A stretch of 64,000 nucleotides of DNA from Nonomuraea endophytica (GTDB lineage Bacteria > Actinomycetota > Actinomycetes > Streptosporangiales > Streptosporangiaceae), in assembly GCF_014203235.1 (NCBI RefSeq), contig NZ_JACHIN010000002.1:675245-739244 (forward strand), given 5' to 3'. This document shows positions 1 to 7,409 of the stretch, one piece after another; positions within the stretch are counted from its first letter, which is position 1; each line of letters opens with the position of its first letter. A program made the translations under genes and the position numbers. Under the pieces are notes generated by a model. It searched no databases. It saw only the letters and a list, made by a program, of their open reading frames with translations, and was not told the DNA's origin.

Positions 1-1341
1 GACGTGGTCACCGCCCTGGTCGGGCTGCTGGCGGTGGCCGGCGTGCTGGGCGTGCTGCATCCGGTGCTGCTGCCGTTGCTGCTGCTGGCCGTGCTGCCCG
101 ACGCGTGGGCGGCGGGGCGCAGCGCCCGCATGCGCTACACCACCCTTTACACCCTGATCCCGGCCAACCGCCGCAAATGGATCATCGCCGAGCTGCTGGC
201 CAACCGGCAGCCCGCCGCGGAGGTCCGCTCGTTCACGATGCGCGGCTTCCTTCTGCGCATGTACGACGCGGTCGCCCGCGCCGAGCAGGAGGTGCTGCTG
301 CGCCTGGCCAAGCGCCAGACGCTCACCCGGGTCCTGGGGGAGTCGCTGGGCGGCCTCGGCAGCGGCCTGGTCTACGTGGCGCTCGGCGTCCTGCTCGCCC
401 TCGGCTCCATCCTGCTGGCCGTGGCAGGCACCGCGGTCCTGGCCATCCGCCAGGGCCAGTCGTCGCTGGGCAACCTCATGTACGCCACCAACCGCCTCTA
501 CGAGGAGGGCCTCTACTTCACCGACTTCCTCGACTTCTGCGAGGACGCCGAGCGCCGCCTGGCCAAGCCGCGCCCGGTGGAGGCTCCGGAGTCCTTCGCC
601 CGGATCTCCGCCCATGACGTCACCTTCGCCTACCCGGGCTCCGACAACCCGGCGCTGCGCGGCGTCTCCATCGAGGTCAACGCGGGCGAGGTCATCGCGT
701 TCGTGGGCGAGAACGGCTCCGGCAAGACCACGCTCGCCAAGATCCTCTCCGGCCTCTACGAACCCGACTCGGGCAACGTGACCTGGGACGACGTCGACCT
801 GCGCGACGTCGAGCCCGAGGCGCTGCGCATGCGCACGGCGGTCATCGCCCAGGACCACACCCGCTGGCCGCTGACCGCCCGCTACAACATCACCATGGGC
901 ACCGGCAAGGGCGAGGAGGCGCTCGACGCCGCCGCCCGGGTGGCGGGGGCCGACGCGGTCATCGCCGACCTCCCGCACGGCTACCGCACCCTGCTCGACC
1001 GCCGCTTCAAGGACGGCCAGGAGCTGTCCGGCGGCCAGTGGCAGCGCATCGCCGTGGCCCGCGGCTTCCACCGCGACGCCCCGCTGCTGATCTGCGACGA
1101 GCCCACCGCCGCCCTCGACGCCCGCGCCGAGCACGCGCTGTTCGAACGCATCCGCGACCACGCCGACGGCCGCACGGTCCTGCTCATCACCCACCGGCTG
1201 GCCAGCGTCCGCTACGCCGACCGCATCTACGTCCTCGACCACGGCAAGGTCGTCGAGGCCGGCACCCACGCCGCCCTGATGTCGCTGGACGGCCTGTACG
1301 CCGACCTCTACACCCTGCAGTCGTCGGCCTACCGCGACTAG
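1..1341 (+). CDS. ABC exporter, fused permease-ATPase (5' end outside window)
   Basis: C-terminal part of an ABC exporter half-transporter that would use ATP hydrolysis to export an unidentified substrate across the cytoplasmic membrane. The frame is open from base 1, so the true start lies upstream. The visible N-terminal third contains hydrophobic segments (about nt 4-105 and 355-450), which are the last helices of the membrane domain. The nucleotide-binding domain follows: Walker A GENGSGKTT near nt 709-735, the signature LSGGQWQRIAVARG near 1024-1065, Walker B LLICDEPTAALD near 1084-1120, and the switch histidine in LLITHRLAS near 1180. The lanthipeptide or peptide exporter type is possible but not shown. 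Its TAG stop shares CTAG with the stop of the convergent aldo/keto reductase. Confidence 0.9.
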   Translation, partial: DVVTALVGLLAVAGVLGVLHPVLLPLLLLAVLPDAWAAGRSARMRYTTLYTLIPANRRKWIIAELLANRQPAAEVRSFTMRGFLLRMYDAVARAEQEVLLRLAKRQTLTRVLGESLGGLGSGLVYVALGVLLALGSILLAVAGTAVLAIRQGQSSLGNLMYATNRLYEEGLYFTDFLDFCEDAERRLAKPRPVEAPESFARISAHDVTFAYPGSDNPALRGVSIEVNAGEVIAFVGENGSGKTTLAKILSGLYEPDSGNVTWDDVDLRDVEPEALRMRTAVIAQDHTRWPLTARYNITMGTGKGEEALDAAARVAGADAVIADLPHGYRTLLDRRFKDGQELSGGQWQRIAVARGFHRDAPLLICDEPTAALDARAEHALFERIRDHADGRTVLLITHRLASVRYADRIYVLDHGKVVEAGTHAALMSLDGLYADLYTLQSSAYRD

Positions 1342-2261
1342 ACGGCGGCGTCGAGCCGGTCCTTCTGGGCCGGGTCGAGGGTCAGCGATGTGGCGCCGAT
1401 GGCCTCGTCGAGCTGGGCGAGCCGGGTAGCGCCGACGATCGGCACGTGCCCGTCGGCCAGCAGCCAGGCCAGCACGACCTGGTTGGGCGTGGCGCCCAGT
1501 TCGCCGGCCACCTCGCCCAGGACCGCCAGGCGGCGGGTGGTGCCGGGGTGGTCGTAGGACTCCGGCAGCGGCCGGTCGGCCCGGCCGGTGTAGGAGCCGG
1601 CCATGAGCGTGTTGTAGGCCCACAGCGAGATCCCGGAGTCGGCCACGTGCTCCAGCGTCTCCTCGGTCACCAGCACGTGCGCGCTCTCGGCCTGCCGGGT
1701 CAGCGGGCGCGGGCGCAGGTAGGTGTGGCGCAGTTGCAGGTGGGTGTACGGCATCCAGCCGTGCCCCGCCGACAGGTTCCTGGCCCGCTCCAGCCGCCAG
1801 GCGCGCATGTTGCTGGCCCCGAGCGCGCGGATCTTGCCGTCCTTGGCCAGCGCGTTGAACGCCTCCAAAGACTCCTCAAGCGGGACGGAAGCATCATCAA
1901 TGTGCGACCAATACACATCGATGTAGTCGGTCCGCAATCTCGTGAGGCTGCCCTCGGCGGCCTTCGCGATCGCCGAAGCCGACAGCCCTTCCATCGAGTC
2001 GAGCGTGCGGTCGCCGGCGACCGTCGGCCGGGCGCCGGCCTTGGTGCTCAGCACCACCCGGTCCCGGTTGCCCCGCGCGGCCAGCCACGCCCCGATGGCC
2101 GCCTCGCTCTCGTCCCCGGTGCACCCCTCCACCCAGAAGGGGTAGTTGTTGGCCGTGTCGATCATCGTGCCGCCGGCCTCGGCGAACCGGTCGAGCAGGG
2201 CGAAGGTGTCGTCCATGGTGACGGCGGTGCCGAAACCGATCGTGCCCAGTGCGAGTCTCAT
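1338..2261 (-). CDS. aldo/keto reductase
   Basis: NAD(P)H-dependent oxidoreductase of the aldo/keto reductase superfamily, 307 residues and so of normal length, expected in the cytosol. The catalytic tetrad is visible: D35 and Y40 in MIDTANNY, K74 in LSTKAG, and H120 in VYWSHIDD. The physiological substrate cannot be told. The ATG at 2261 was chosen because typical family N-termini (MRLALGTIGFG) begin here and because it is the mirror image of the start of the divergent merR gene about an inverted repeat centred at 2300.5. With the -10 element seen, the transcript would start at or next to this ATG. Longer open frame upstream crosses that operator and is spurious. The neighbouring MerR protein is the likely regulator. 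Confidence 0.9.
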   Translation of the reverse strand: MRLALGTIGFGTAVTMDDTFALLDRFAEAGGTMIDTANNYPFWVEGCTGDESEAAIGAWLAARGNRDRVVLSTKAGARPTVAGDRTLDSMEGLSASAIAKAAEGSLTRLRTDYIDVYWSHIDDASVPLEESLEAFNALAKDGKIRALGASNMRAWRLERARNLSAGHGWMPYTHLQLRHTYLRPRPLTRQAESAHVLVTEETLEHVADSGISLWAYNTLMAGSYTGRADRPLPESYDHPGTTRRLAVLGEVAGELGATPNQVVLAWLLADGHVPIVGATRLAQLDEAIGATSLTLDPAQKDRLDAAV

Positions 2262-2339
2262 GGCCACGACTGTGGCTCCTGGAGCCCACTCCAGGTCAAG
2301 TTTGACCTGGAGTGCACTCCAGGTGGGACGATGGAGTGC
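2262..2339. promoter_or_regulatory. symmetric divergent MerR operator/promoter
   Basis: A perfect 12-bp inverted repeat with a 2-bp spacer (2288-2313, arms ACTCCAGGTCAA and TTGACCTGGAGT) sits exactly midway between the two start codons. Each arm supplies a TTGACC -35 box (2302-2307 on +, 2299-2294 on -). On the + side the next bases form a perfect 20-bp palindrome ACCTGGAGTGCACTCCAGGT (2305-2324). The - side has a looser copy. Nineteen bases after each -35 box lie -10-like hexamers GACGAT (2327-2332) and CACAGT (2274-2269). The long 19-bp spacer with a dyad in it is the classic MerR-family promoter layout. Both start codons lie 8 nt beyond the -10 boxes, so leaderless transcripts are likely. 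Confidence 0.8.
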
Positions 2340-2699
2340 GTGAGCGTCTACACACCCTCGGAAGTCGTCGAGGAGACCGGCTTCAGCCTCGACACCCTGC
2401 GCTACTACGAGAAGATCGGGCTGCTGGCCGGCATCGAACGCAACTCCGCAGGCCAGCGCCGCTTCACCCAGCAAGACCTCGGCTGGCTCAACCTGATCCG
2501 CTGCCTGCGCGACACCGGGATGCCCATCGCCGGGATGCTGCGCTTCGCGGACCTGGTCCGCCAGGGCGAGCACACCGTCGCCGAGCGCATCGAGCTCCTC
2601 GAAGAGCACGACCGGCGGGTCAAGGAGCAGATCGCCAACCTCGCCGAGCGGCAGAAGTACATTCACCACAAGATTTCCTACTACCGCAGCGTCCTCTAG
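2340..2699 (+). CDS. MerR family transcriptional regulator
   Basis: Small MerR-type regulator of 119 residues. The N-terminal winged helix-turn-helix is clear (YTPSEVVEETGFSLDTLRYYEKIGLL, followed by the wing RNSAGQRRFTQQDL). The C-terminal coiled-coil dimerisation helix ends near residue 119 with no cysteine pair or ligand domain, so it resembles the short organic-stress type rather than the metal sensors. The GTG at 2340 was chosen over the ATG at 2331 because family members usually start just before YTPSEV and because 2340 is the exact mirror of the reductase start. It probably represses or activates both itself and the divergent aldo/keto reductase through the shared operator. The inducing signal is unknown. 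Confidence 0.88.
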   Translation: MSVYTPSEVVEETGFSLDTLRYYEKIGLLAGIERNSAGQRRFTQQDLGWLNLIRCLRDTGMPIAGMLRFADLVRQGEHTVAERIELLEEHDRRVKEQIANLAERQKYIHHKISYYRSVL

Positions 2700-2735
2700 C
2701 CCTGGCTTGGGTTTCCGGCTGTTAGACCGAGGAGC

Positions 2736-4193
2736 ATGGCCGGACCCAGGGCGAAACGGATCAACATTCCCCTGCGCCGAGTGGCGCTGATCTGCTCGGC
2801 GATGTTGTTCGCGCTGCTGGCCAACGTCACCTATCTTCAGGCGTTCGAGGCGTACAGCCTGAACGCCGATCCGCGTAACCAGCGCACGATCATCGCCAGG
2901 TTCGACCACGCCCGGGGGGACATCTCCACCTATGACGGTTCGGTGATCGCCTACAGCGAGCGCGCGGACGGCGGGCCGTACCTCTATCGGCGGGTCTATC
3001 CGGAAGGGGAGCTCTACGCGCCCGCGACCGGCTACCTGTCCCTCTACCGCGAGACCGGCGTCGAGCATGCCGAGGACGGTGTTTTGTCGGGGTCGGACGC
3101 CAAGGTCAAGGTGCGCGCGCTGGTGAAGGACGGGAGCGCGGCGGGGGCCGACGTCCGGCTGACGATCGTGGACCGGGTGCAGCGGGCCGCCTATGACGCT
3201 TTGAAGGCGACCGGGCGGCCCGGCGCCGCCGTGGCGATCAATCCGGTGACCGGGGCGATCCTGGCGATGGCCTCCTATCCGTCCTACGACCCGAACGCGT
3301 TCGCCGGGTTCGACGCCGGCGAACTCGCCGAGGCCGACCGGCGCCTGCGCGCCGACCCCGGCAGGCCGCTGCTCAACCGCGCGCTCGGCCAGAACTACCC
3401 GCCCGGCTCGACGTTCAAGGTGGTGACCGCGGCGGCGGCGCTGGCCTCCGGCGCCTACACGCCGTCCTCGCAGGTGGACGCGCCCCTCCAGTTGCAGCTT
3501 CCCGGCACGACCACCTCCCTGGGCAACTTCGGCGGCACGTCCTGCGGTGACGGGCATCCGCCGCTGGGCTACGCCTTCCAGGTGTCGTGCAACACCGCGT
3601 TCGCCAACATCGGCCTCGACCTGGGGTCGGACACGCTGCGGGAGGTGGCGCAGGCGTTCGGGTTCGACACCGACGAGCTGACCGTGCCGCTCCCGGTCGC
3701 GGAGAGCGGTTACCCGAAGGGCATGGACCAGGCCCAGACCGCCCTGTCGGCGATCGGCCAGTACGAGGACCGGGCGACGCCGCTGATGATCGCCATGATG
3801 TCGGCGGCGGTCGCCAACCGGGGCACGCTCATGCGCCCGTACCTGGTGGAGGAGGCCCGGCTGCCCGACGGCTCGGTCATCAACCGCGCCTGGCCCACCG
3901 AGTACCGCACCACGATGCCCGAGACGGTGGCGGCCGACCTCACCGCGATGATGGTCTCCGTCACCCAGCCCGGCGGTACGGGCGCCGCCGCGGCGATCCC
4001 CGGCGTTGCGGTGGCGGCCAAGACCGGGACCGCCGAGCACGTGCGTGGGGCGGCGGCGCACGCCGTCATCACCGCCTTCGCCCCGGCCGACGCGCCGGAG
4101 GTGGCGGTGGGCGTGGTCGTGGAGAACGGCGGTTCGGGGGGCGAGACGGCCGCGCCGATCGCCCAGGCCGTCCTCCGCTCGGCGCTCCCCTAG
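2736..4193 (+). CDS. class B penicillin-binding protein (PbpA-like transpeptidase)
   Basis: Membrane-anchored D,D-transpeptidase that would cross-link peptidoglycan stem peptides outside the membrane. 485 residues, the usual size for actinobacterial PbpA. One N-terminal membrane segment (about residues 13-35) is followed by a non-catalytic region and the transpeptidase domain. All three active-site motifs are present: STFK with nucleophile S225 and K228, SCN with S284, and KTGTAE with K429. It stands alone here, away from the ftsW/pknB cell-division cluster where pbpA usually lies, so it is probably a paralogue; that is inference. The end of the gene is followed by a near-duplicate of its last 11 bases including the stop codon. 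Confidence 0.9.
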   Translation: MAGPRAKRINIPLRRVALICSAMLFALLANVTYLQAFEAYSLNADPRNQRTIIARFDHARGDISTYDGSVIAYSERADGGPYLYRRVYPEGELYAPATGYLSLYRETGVEHAEDGVLSGSDAKVKVRALVKDGSAAGADVRLTIVDRVQRAAYDALKATGRPGAAVAINPVTGAILAMASYPSYDPNAFAGFDAGELAEADRRLRADPGRPLLNRALGQNYPPGSTFKVVTAAAALASGAYTPSSQVDAPLQLQLPGTTTSLGNFGGTSCGDGHPPLGYAFQVSCNTAFANIGLDLGSDTLREVAQAFGFDTDELTVPLPVAESGYPKGMDQAQTALSAIGQYEDRATPLMIAMMSAAVANRGTLMRPYLVEEARLPDGSVINRAWPTEYRTTMPETVAADLTAMMVSVTQPGGTGAAAAIPGVAVAAKTGTAEHVRGAAAHAVITAFAPADAPEVAVGVVVENGGSGGETAAPIAQAVLRSALP

Positions 4194-4272
4194 GGCTCCC
4201 TAGGGAAGGTGGTCGACCAGGGAAGATGGTCGGCCAGAGAAAGGTGGTTGGCTAAGGAAGGTGGTCGGCCAG
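4184..4272. repeat. stop-codon-spanning tandem repeats at two convergent gene ends
   Basis: The 58-bp gap between the PBP and the convergent TetR gene consists of repeats of both gene ends. On + the unit GCTCCCCTAGG (4184-4194, containing the PBP stop) is followed by GCTCCCTAGG (4195-4204). On - the TetR 3' end CTGGCCGACCACCTTCC is reiterated about four times with a 17-18 bp period down to 4205, with substitutions; one unit supplies the TAG stop. Confidence 0.75.
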
Positions 4273-4890
4273 GTAGCGGCGAACCAGCTGCTTGCATTCG
4301 GCGATCAGCTCGGGGTCGCCGTCCGGGTGCATGCGGAACGCCAGCTTCAGCACCGCGTCCGTGGCCTCCACCGCCACCAGCAGCGCCCGGTCCAGTCCCG
4401 ACCCCGCGGGCGCGTGGAGCAGGTCGACGGTCAGCGCCCGCAGCCGGTCGGCCACGATGACGTTGTTCTCCAGCGCCGCGTCCAGCGTCCGGTTGGTGCC
4501 CTCGACCGCGGGCCCGCCGGGCGTGGGCAGCACCTCGCCGAAGTCCACCACGGCGAACCCCGGCGTCGTGCGCTTCATCGCGACGAACTCGTCGATGGCC
4601 AGGTCGACGAGGTCGGTCCAGTGTTCAAGGTCGGCGCCGGCGATCCGCTCGGTCACCCGCTGGAGGAACGCCTCCAGGTTGCGCATGGCCAGCGCGCGGA
4701 CCAACCCCTGCTTGTCGGGAAAGAACTGATAGAACGTGCCGATCGGGACCTCAGCTCGGCGCGCGACCTCCTTGGTGGTCAGCGCGTCATACCCGACCTG
4801 GTCGAGCAGCAGCGCGCACTCGTCGAGCATCCGCTCTACCCGTTCCACGCTGCGGCGCTGGGCGGGGCGGCGGCGCAAGGTACTCGTCAT
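4252..4890 (-). CDS. TetR family transcriptional regulator
   Basis: One-component DNA-binding regulator of 212 residues. The N-terminal TetR helix-turn-helix is seen at about residues 28-62 (ALTTKEVARRAEVPIGTFYQ, then FFPDKQGLV), followed by an all-helical ligand/dimerisation domain that cannot be assigned to a ligand. The ATG at 4890 was preferred; an ATG at 4899 would add three residues and has a poorer ribosome-binding site. The gene is divergent from the GH1 beta-glucosidase, and an 18-bp inverted repeat lies 24 bp upstream of the start, so it probably represses itself and the glucosidase. The 3' end is reiterated downstream (see repeat 4184-4272). Confidence 0.88.
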   Translation of the reverse strand: MTSTLRRRPAQRRSVERVERMLDECALLLDQVGYDALTTKEVARRAEVPIGTFYQFFPDKQGLVRALAMRNLEAFLQRVTERIAGADLEHWTDLVDLAIDEFVAMKRTTPGFAVVDFGEVLPTPGGPAVEGTNRTLDAALENNVIVADRLRALTVDLLHAPAGSGLDRALLVAVEATDAVLKLAFRMHPDGDPELIAECKQLVRRYLADHLP

Positions 4891-4913
4891 GCTCTCCATC
4901 CTGGCGTATTACC

Positions 4914-4931
4914 AGCAAGTACAGTCTTGCT
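4914..4931. promoter_or_regulatory. candidate TetR operator
   Basis: Inverted repeat AGCAAG-tacagt-CTTGCT with perfect 6-bp arms in the 80-bp divergent region between the TetR gene and the GH1 gene. Size and position fit a TetR dimer site. Binding is inferred. Confidence 0.55.
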
Positions 4932-4970
4932 CTTTCGGCCCGGCAATTACATGAGTGATACTCACCTCTT

Positions 4971-6263
4971 ATGAGCACCTTCTTGTGGGGTACGGCTACC
5001 GCCGCCTACCAGATCGAGGGCGCCGTCGCGGAAGACGGCCGGGGCACCTCGATCTGGGACACCTTCACCCACGAGCCCGGCCGCGTGCGCGACGGCCACA
5101 CCGGCGACGTGGCCTGCGACCATTACCACCGCACCGCCGAGGACATCGCGCTCATGTCCGGTCTCGGCGTCAACGCCTACCGCTTCTCCATCTCCTGGCC
5201 GAGGGTCCAGCCCGGCGGGCGTACCAATGAGAAGGGCCTGGGCTTCTACGACCGCCTCGTGGACGACCTGCTGGCCGAGGGCATCACGCCGGTGCCCACC
5301 CTGTTCCACTGGGATCTGCCGCAGGAGCTCCAGGACGAGGGCGGGTGGATGAATCGCGATATTTCCGGAAAATTCGCGGATTACGCTGCCATCGTGGCCC
5401 ATCGCCTGGCCGACCGGGTCGGGACCTGGATCACCCTCAACGAGCCCTTCGTTCACATGGCCTTCGGCTACGCACTCGGCGTGCACGCCCCCGGCCAGAG
5501 CCTGCTGCTCGACGCCCTGCCCACCGCCCACCACCAGCTCCTGGCCCACGGACTGGCGACCCAGGCGCTGCGCGCGGCCGGCGCCCGCGAGATCCTCATC
5601 TCCAACAACTGCACCCCGGTCTGGCCCGCCTCCGACAGCCCCGAGGACCTCGCCGCCGCCGAGGCCTACGACACGCTGCACAACCGGCTGTTCAACGATC
5701 CCATCCTCACCGGCGCGTACCCGGACCTGTCGGCCTTCGGCAAGGACGCCCCGCAGGACGGCCTGGACGTGATCTCCACCCCCATCGACGGCCTCGGCGT
5801 CAACTACTACAACCCCACCCGCATCGCCGCGCCGCGGCAGGACGCCTTCCCGTTCGACGACGCCGGCATCACCGGCTACCCCACCACCGCCTTCGGCTGG
5901 CCCGTCGTCCCCGACGGCCTGCACGAACTGCTGACGGGCCTCAAGCAGCGGTACGGCCAGCGCCTCCCGCCCGTCTACGTCACCGAGAACGGCTGCTCCC
6001 AGCCCGACGACGTCTCCCCCGACGGCACCGTGGACGACCCGGAGCGCATCGCCTTCCTCGACGGCCACCTCGCCGCGCTCCAGCGGGCCCGGCGGGACGG
6101 CGTGGACGTGCGCGGCTACTTCGTCTGGTCGCTGCTGGACAACTTCGAGTGGGCTGAGGGCTACAACCAGCGCTTCGGGCTGGTCCACGTGGACTTCGAG
6201 ACGCTGCGCCGTACACCCAAGAGCTCCTACCACTGGCTGAAGGCCTACTTGGGCCACCAGTAG
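4971..6263 (+). CDS. family GH1 beta-glucosidase
   Basis: Retaining glycoside hydrolase family 1 enzyme of 430 residues that would hydrolyse beta-glucosides or related beta-linked disaccharides. The N-terminal signature FLWGTATAAYQIEGA is at residues 4-18, the acid/base glutamate E158 lies in TLNEPFVHM, and the nucleophile E339 lies in VTENGC. The C-terminal WSLLDNFEWAEGY motif, which shapes the glycone subsite, is also present. There is no signal peptide, so it is cytoplasmic and would need an imported substrate, but no sugar transporter is adjacent. It is divergent from a TetR regulator that probably controls it. Its last 19 bp overlap the convergent oxidoreductase gene. Confidence 0.93.
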   Translation: MSTFLWGTATAAYQIEGAVAEDGRGTSIWDTFTHEPGRVRDGHTGDVACDHYHRTAEDIALMSGLGVNAYRFSISWPRVQPGGRTNEKGLGFYDRLVDDLLAEGITPVPTLFHWDLPQELQDEGGWMNRDISGKFADYAAIVAHRLADRVGTWITLNEPFVHMAFGYALGVHAPGQSLLLDALPTAHHQLLAHGLATQALRAAGAREILISNNCTPVWPASDSPEDLAAAEAYDTLHNRLFNDPILTGAYPDLSAFGKDAPQDGLDVISTPIDGLGVNYYNPTRIAAPRQDAFPFDDAGITGYPTTAFGWPVVPDGLHELLTGLKQRYGQRLPPVYVTENGCSQPDDVSPDGTVDDPERIAFLDGHLAALQRARRDGVDVRGYFVWSLLDNFEWAEGYNQRFGLVHVDFETLRRTPKSSYHWLKAYLGHQ

Positions 6264-7345
6264 GAGCGCGGCAGCAGGCGGGCGAGGCGCAGCGAGCCGG
6301 CCGCGTACCAGCAGATCAGCTCCTTGACCCACGCGCCGGGGCGGCCGGGCAGGATCAGCTCGATCGGCGAGTCGTCGCGGCGGACGGCCTGGATGACGCC
6401 GTCGCGGCGGCCGAGGCTGACGCACTGGATCAGGTAGCGGAAGCGGAAGGGGCGGGCCGCGCGGCCACGGGCGCGGGCGTTGACGGCGTCGGCGGCGTGC
6501 GCGCCGATCGGCATGCCGACCGCGCACGACATGCGCGAGAGCCCGGCCCTCGGCACGTTCACGGCGGCGGCGTCGCCGACCGCGTAGACGTCGGGGTGGG
6601 AGATCGAGCGGAGCGTGGCGTCGACGAGCGTCCTGCCGCGCTCGTCCACCGCCAGCCCGGCCTTGGCGGCAAGTTCCGGCACGGCGAACGAACCCGCCCA
6701 CACCACGACGTCTGCCTCGATCGGGCCCTGCGCGGTGGTGAGCCCGTCCGGGGTCACCGCCTCGACCCGCGTGTCCGGGTGGACGCTGACGCCCAGCCTG
6801 GCCAGCACCTTGGCGACGTGCGCGCGGCCGCGGCCCGACAGCCCGGCGGCCGGGTGGGCGCCGGTGACCAGCTTGACCTGCCATCGCGGGTACGACTCGG
6901 CGAGCTCCGTGGCCAGTTCGATCCCGGTCAGCCCGCCGCCCACGACAGCCAGGCGGCCGCCGCCCTCGCGCAGCCGTTCCCCCAGCGCGACCGCGTTCTC
7001 GGCGGCGTAGGCGTGCTCGGCCACGCCCGGGACGCTGGCGTCGGTGAAGCTGCCCAGCGCGTAGACGAGCGTGTCGTAGCTGAACTCGCGCCCGTCTTCC
7101 AGCGTGAGCGTGCGGGCCTCGGCGTCGATGCCGGTGACCCGGCCGGCGACGGTCCTGATGCCGGTCCCCCGGGTCAGGTCGGCCAGCGGCGTGCTCACCG
7201 ACGGCCGGCCGGCCGCCCGCTCGTGCAGCCTGATCCGCTCGGTGAAGTTGTCGTCGGCGCTGATCAGGGTGATCCGGTGGCTCCTGTCGAGTCTGAGCGC
7301 CGCCGACATGCCCGCGTATCCGGCTCCGATGACCACGATGTCCAT
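6245..7345 (-). CDS. FAD-dependent pyridine nucleotide oxidoreductase (NDH-2-like)
   Basis: Two-dinucleotide-fold flavoprotein of 366 residues, similar in layout to type II NADH dehydrogenases. The FAD-binding GxGxxG is IGAGYAG (G7, G9, G12), the NAD(P)-binding motif is VVGGGLTGIE around residues 134-143, and the second FAD motif is DVYAVGDAAAV near residue 260. No redox-active CxxC is seen, which argues against a thioredoxin-reductase role. It is the downstream gene of the ECF41 sigma factor, 64 bp away. ECF41 sigma factors are known to sit beside carboxymuconolactone decarboxylase, oxidoreductase or epimerase genes that they control, so this is the probable target. Its ribosome-binding site lies in a hairpin arm (7352-7359). 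Confidence 0.88.
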   Translation of the reverse strand: MDIVVIGAGYAGMSAALRLDRSHRITLISADDNFTERIRLHERAAGRPSVSTPLADLTRGTGIRTVAGRVTGIDAEARTLTLEDGREFSYDTLVYALGSFTDASVPGVAEHAYAAENAVALGERLREGGGRLAVVGGGLTGIELATELAESYPRWQVKLVTGAHPAAGLSGRGRAHVAKVLARLGVSVHPDTRVEAVTPDGLTTAQGPIEADVVVWAGSFAVPELAAKAGLAVDERGRTLVDATLRSISHPDVYAVGDAAAVNVPRAGLSRMSCAVGMPIGAHAADAVNARARGRAARPFRFRYLIQCVSLGRRDGVIQAVRRDDSPIELILPGRPGAWVKELICWYAAGSLRLARLLPRSYWWPK

Positions 7346-7351
7346 GTCCGT

Positions 7352-7385
7352 CTCCTGTCCTTCGCTTCTTCAGGGGAGACAGGAG
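7352..7385 (-). promoter_or_regulatory. hairpin containing the oxidoreductase ribosome-binding site
   Basis: On the minus strand CTCCTGTC (7385-7378) and GACAGGAG (7359-7352) form a perfect 8-bp stem with an 18-nt loop. The second arm contains AGGAG, 6 nt before the oxidoreductase ATG, so folding would hide the ribosome-binding site. The structure is seen; a regulatory role is inferred. Confidence 0.5.
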
Positions 7386-7409
7386 TGCTGCGGGAAATGT
7401 CTGAGTGAA

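Noticed and set aside
1338..4061. A 907-codon minus-strand frame extending the aldo/keto reductase upstream
   Set aside because: The extension runs through the MerR operator and antisense to merR and the PBP gene. The reductase start at 2261 fits family length and promoter.
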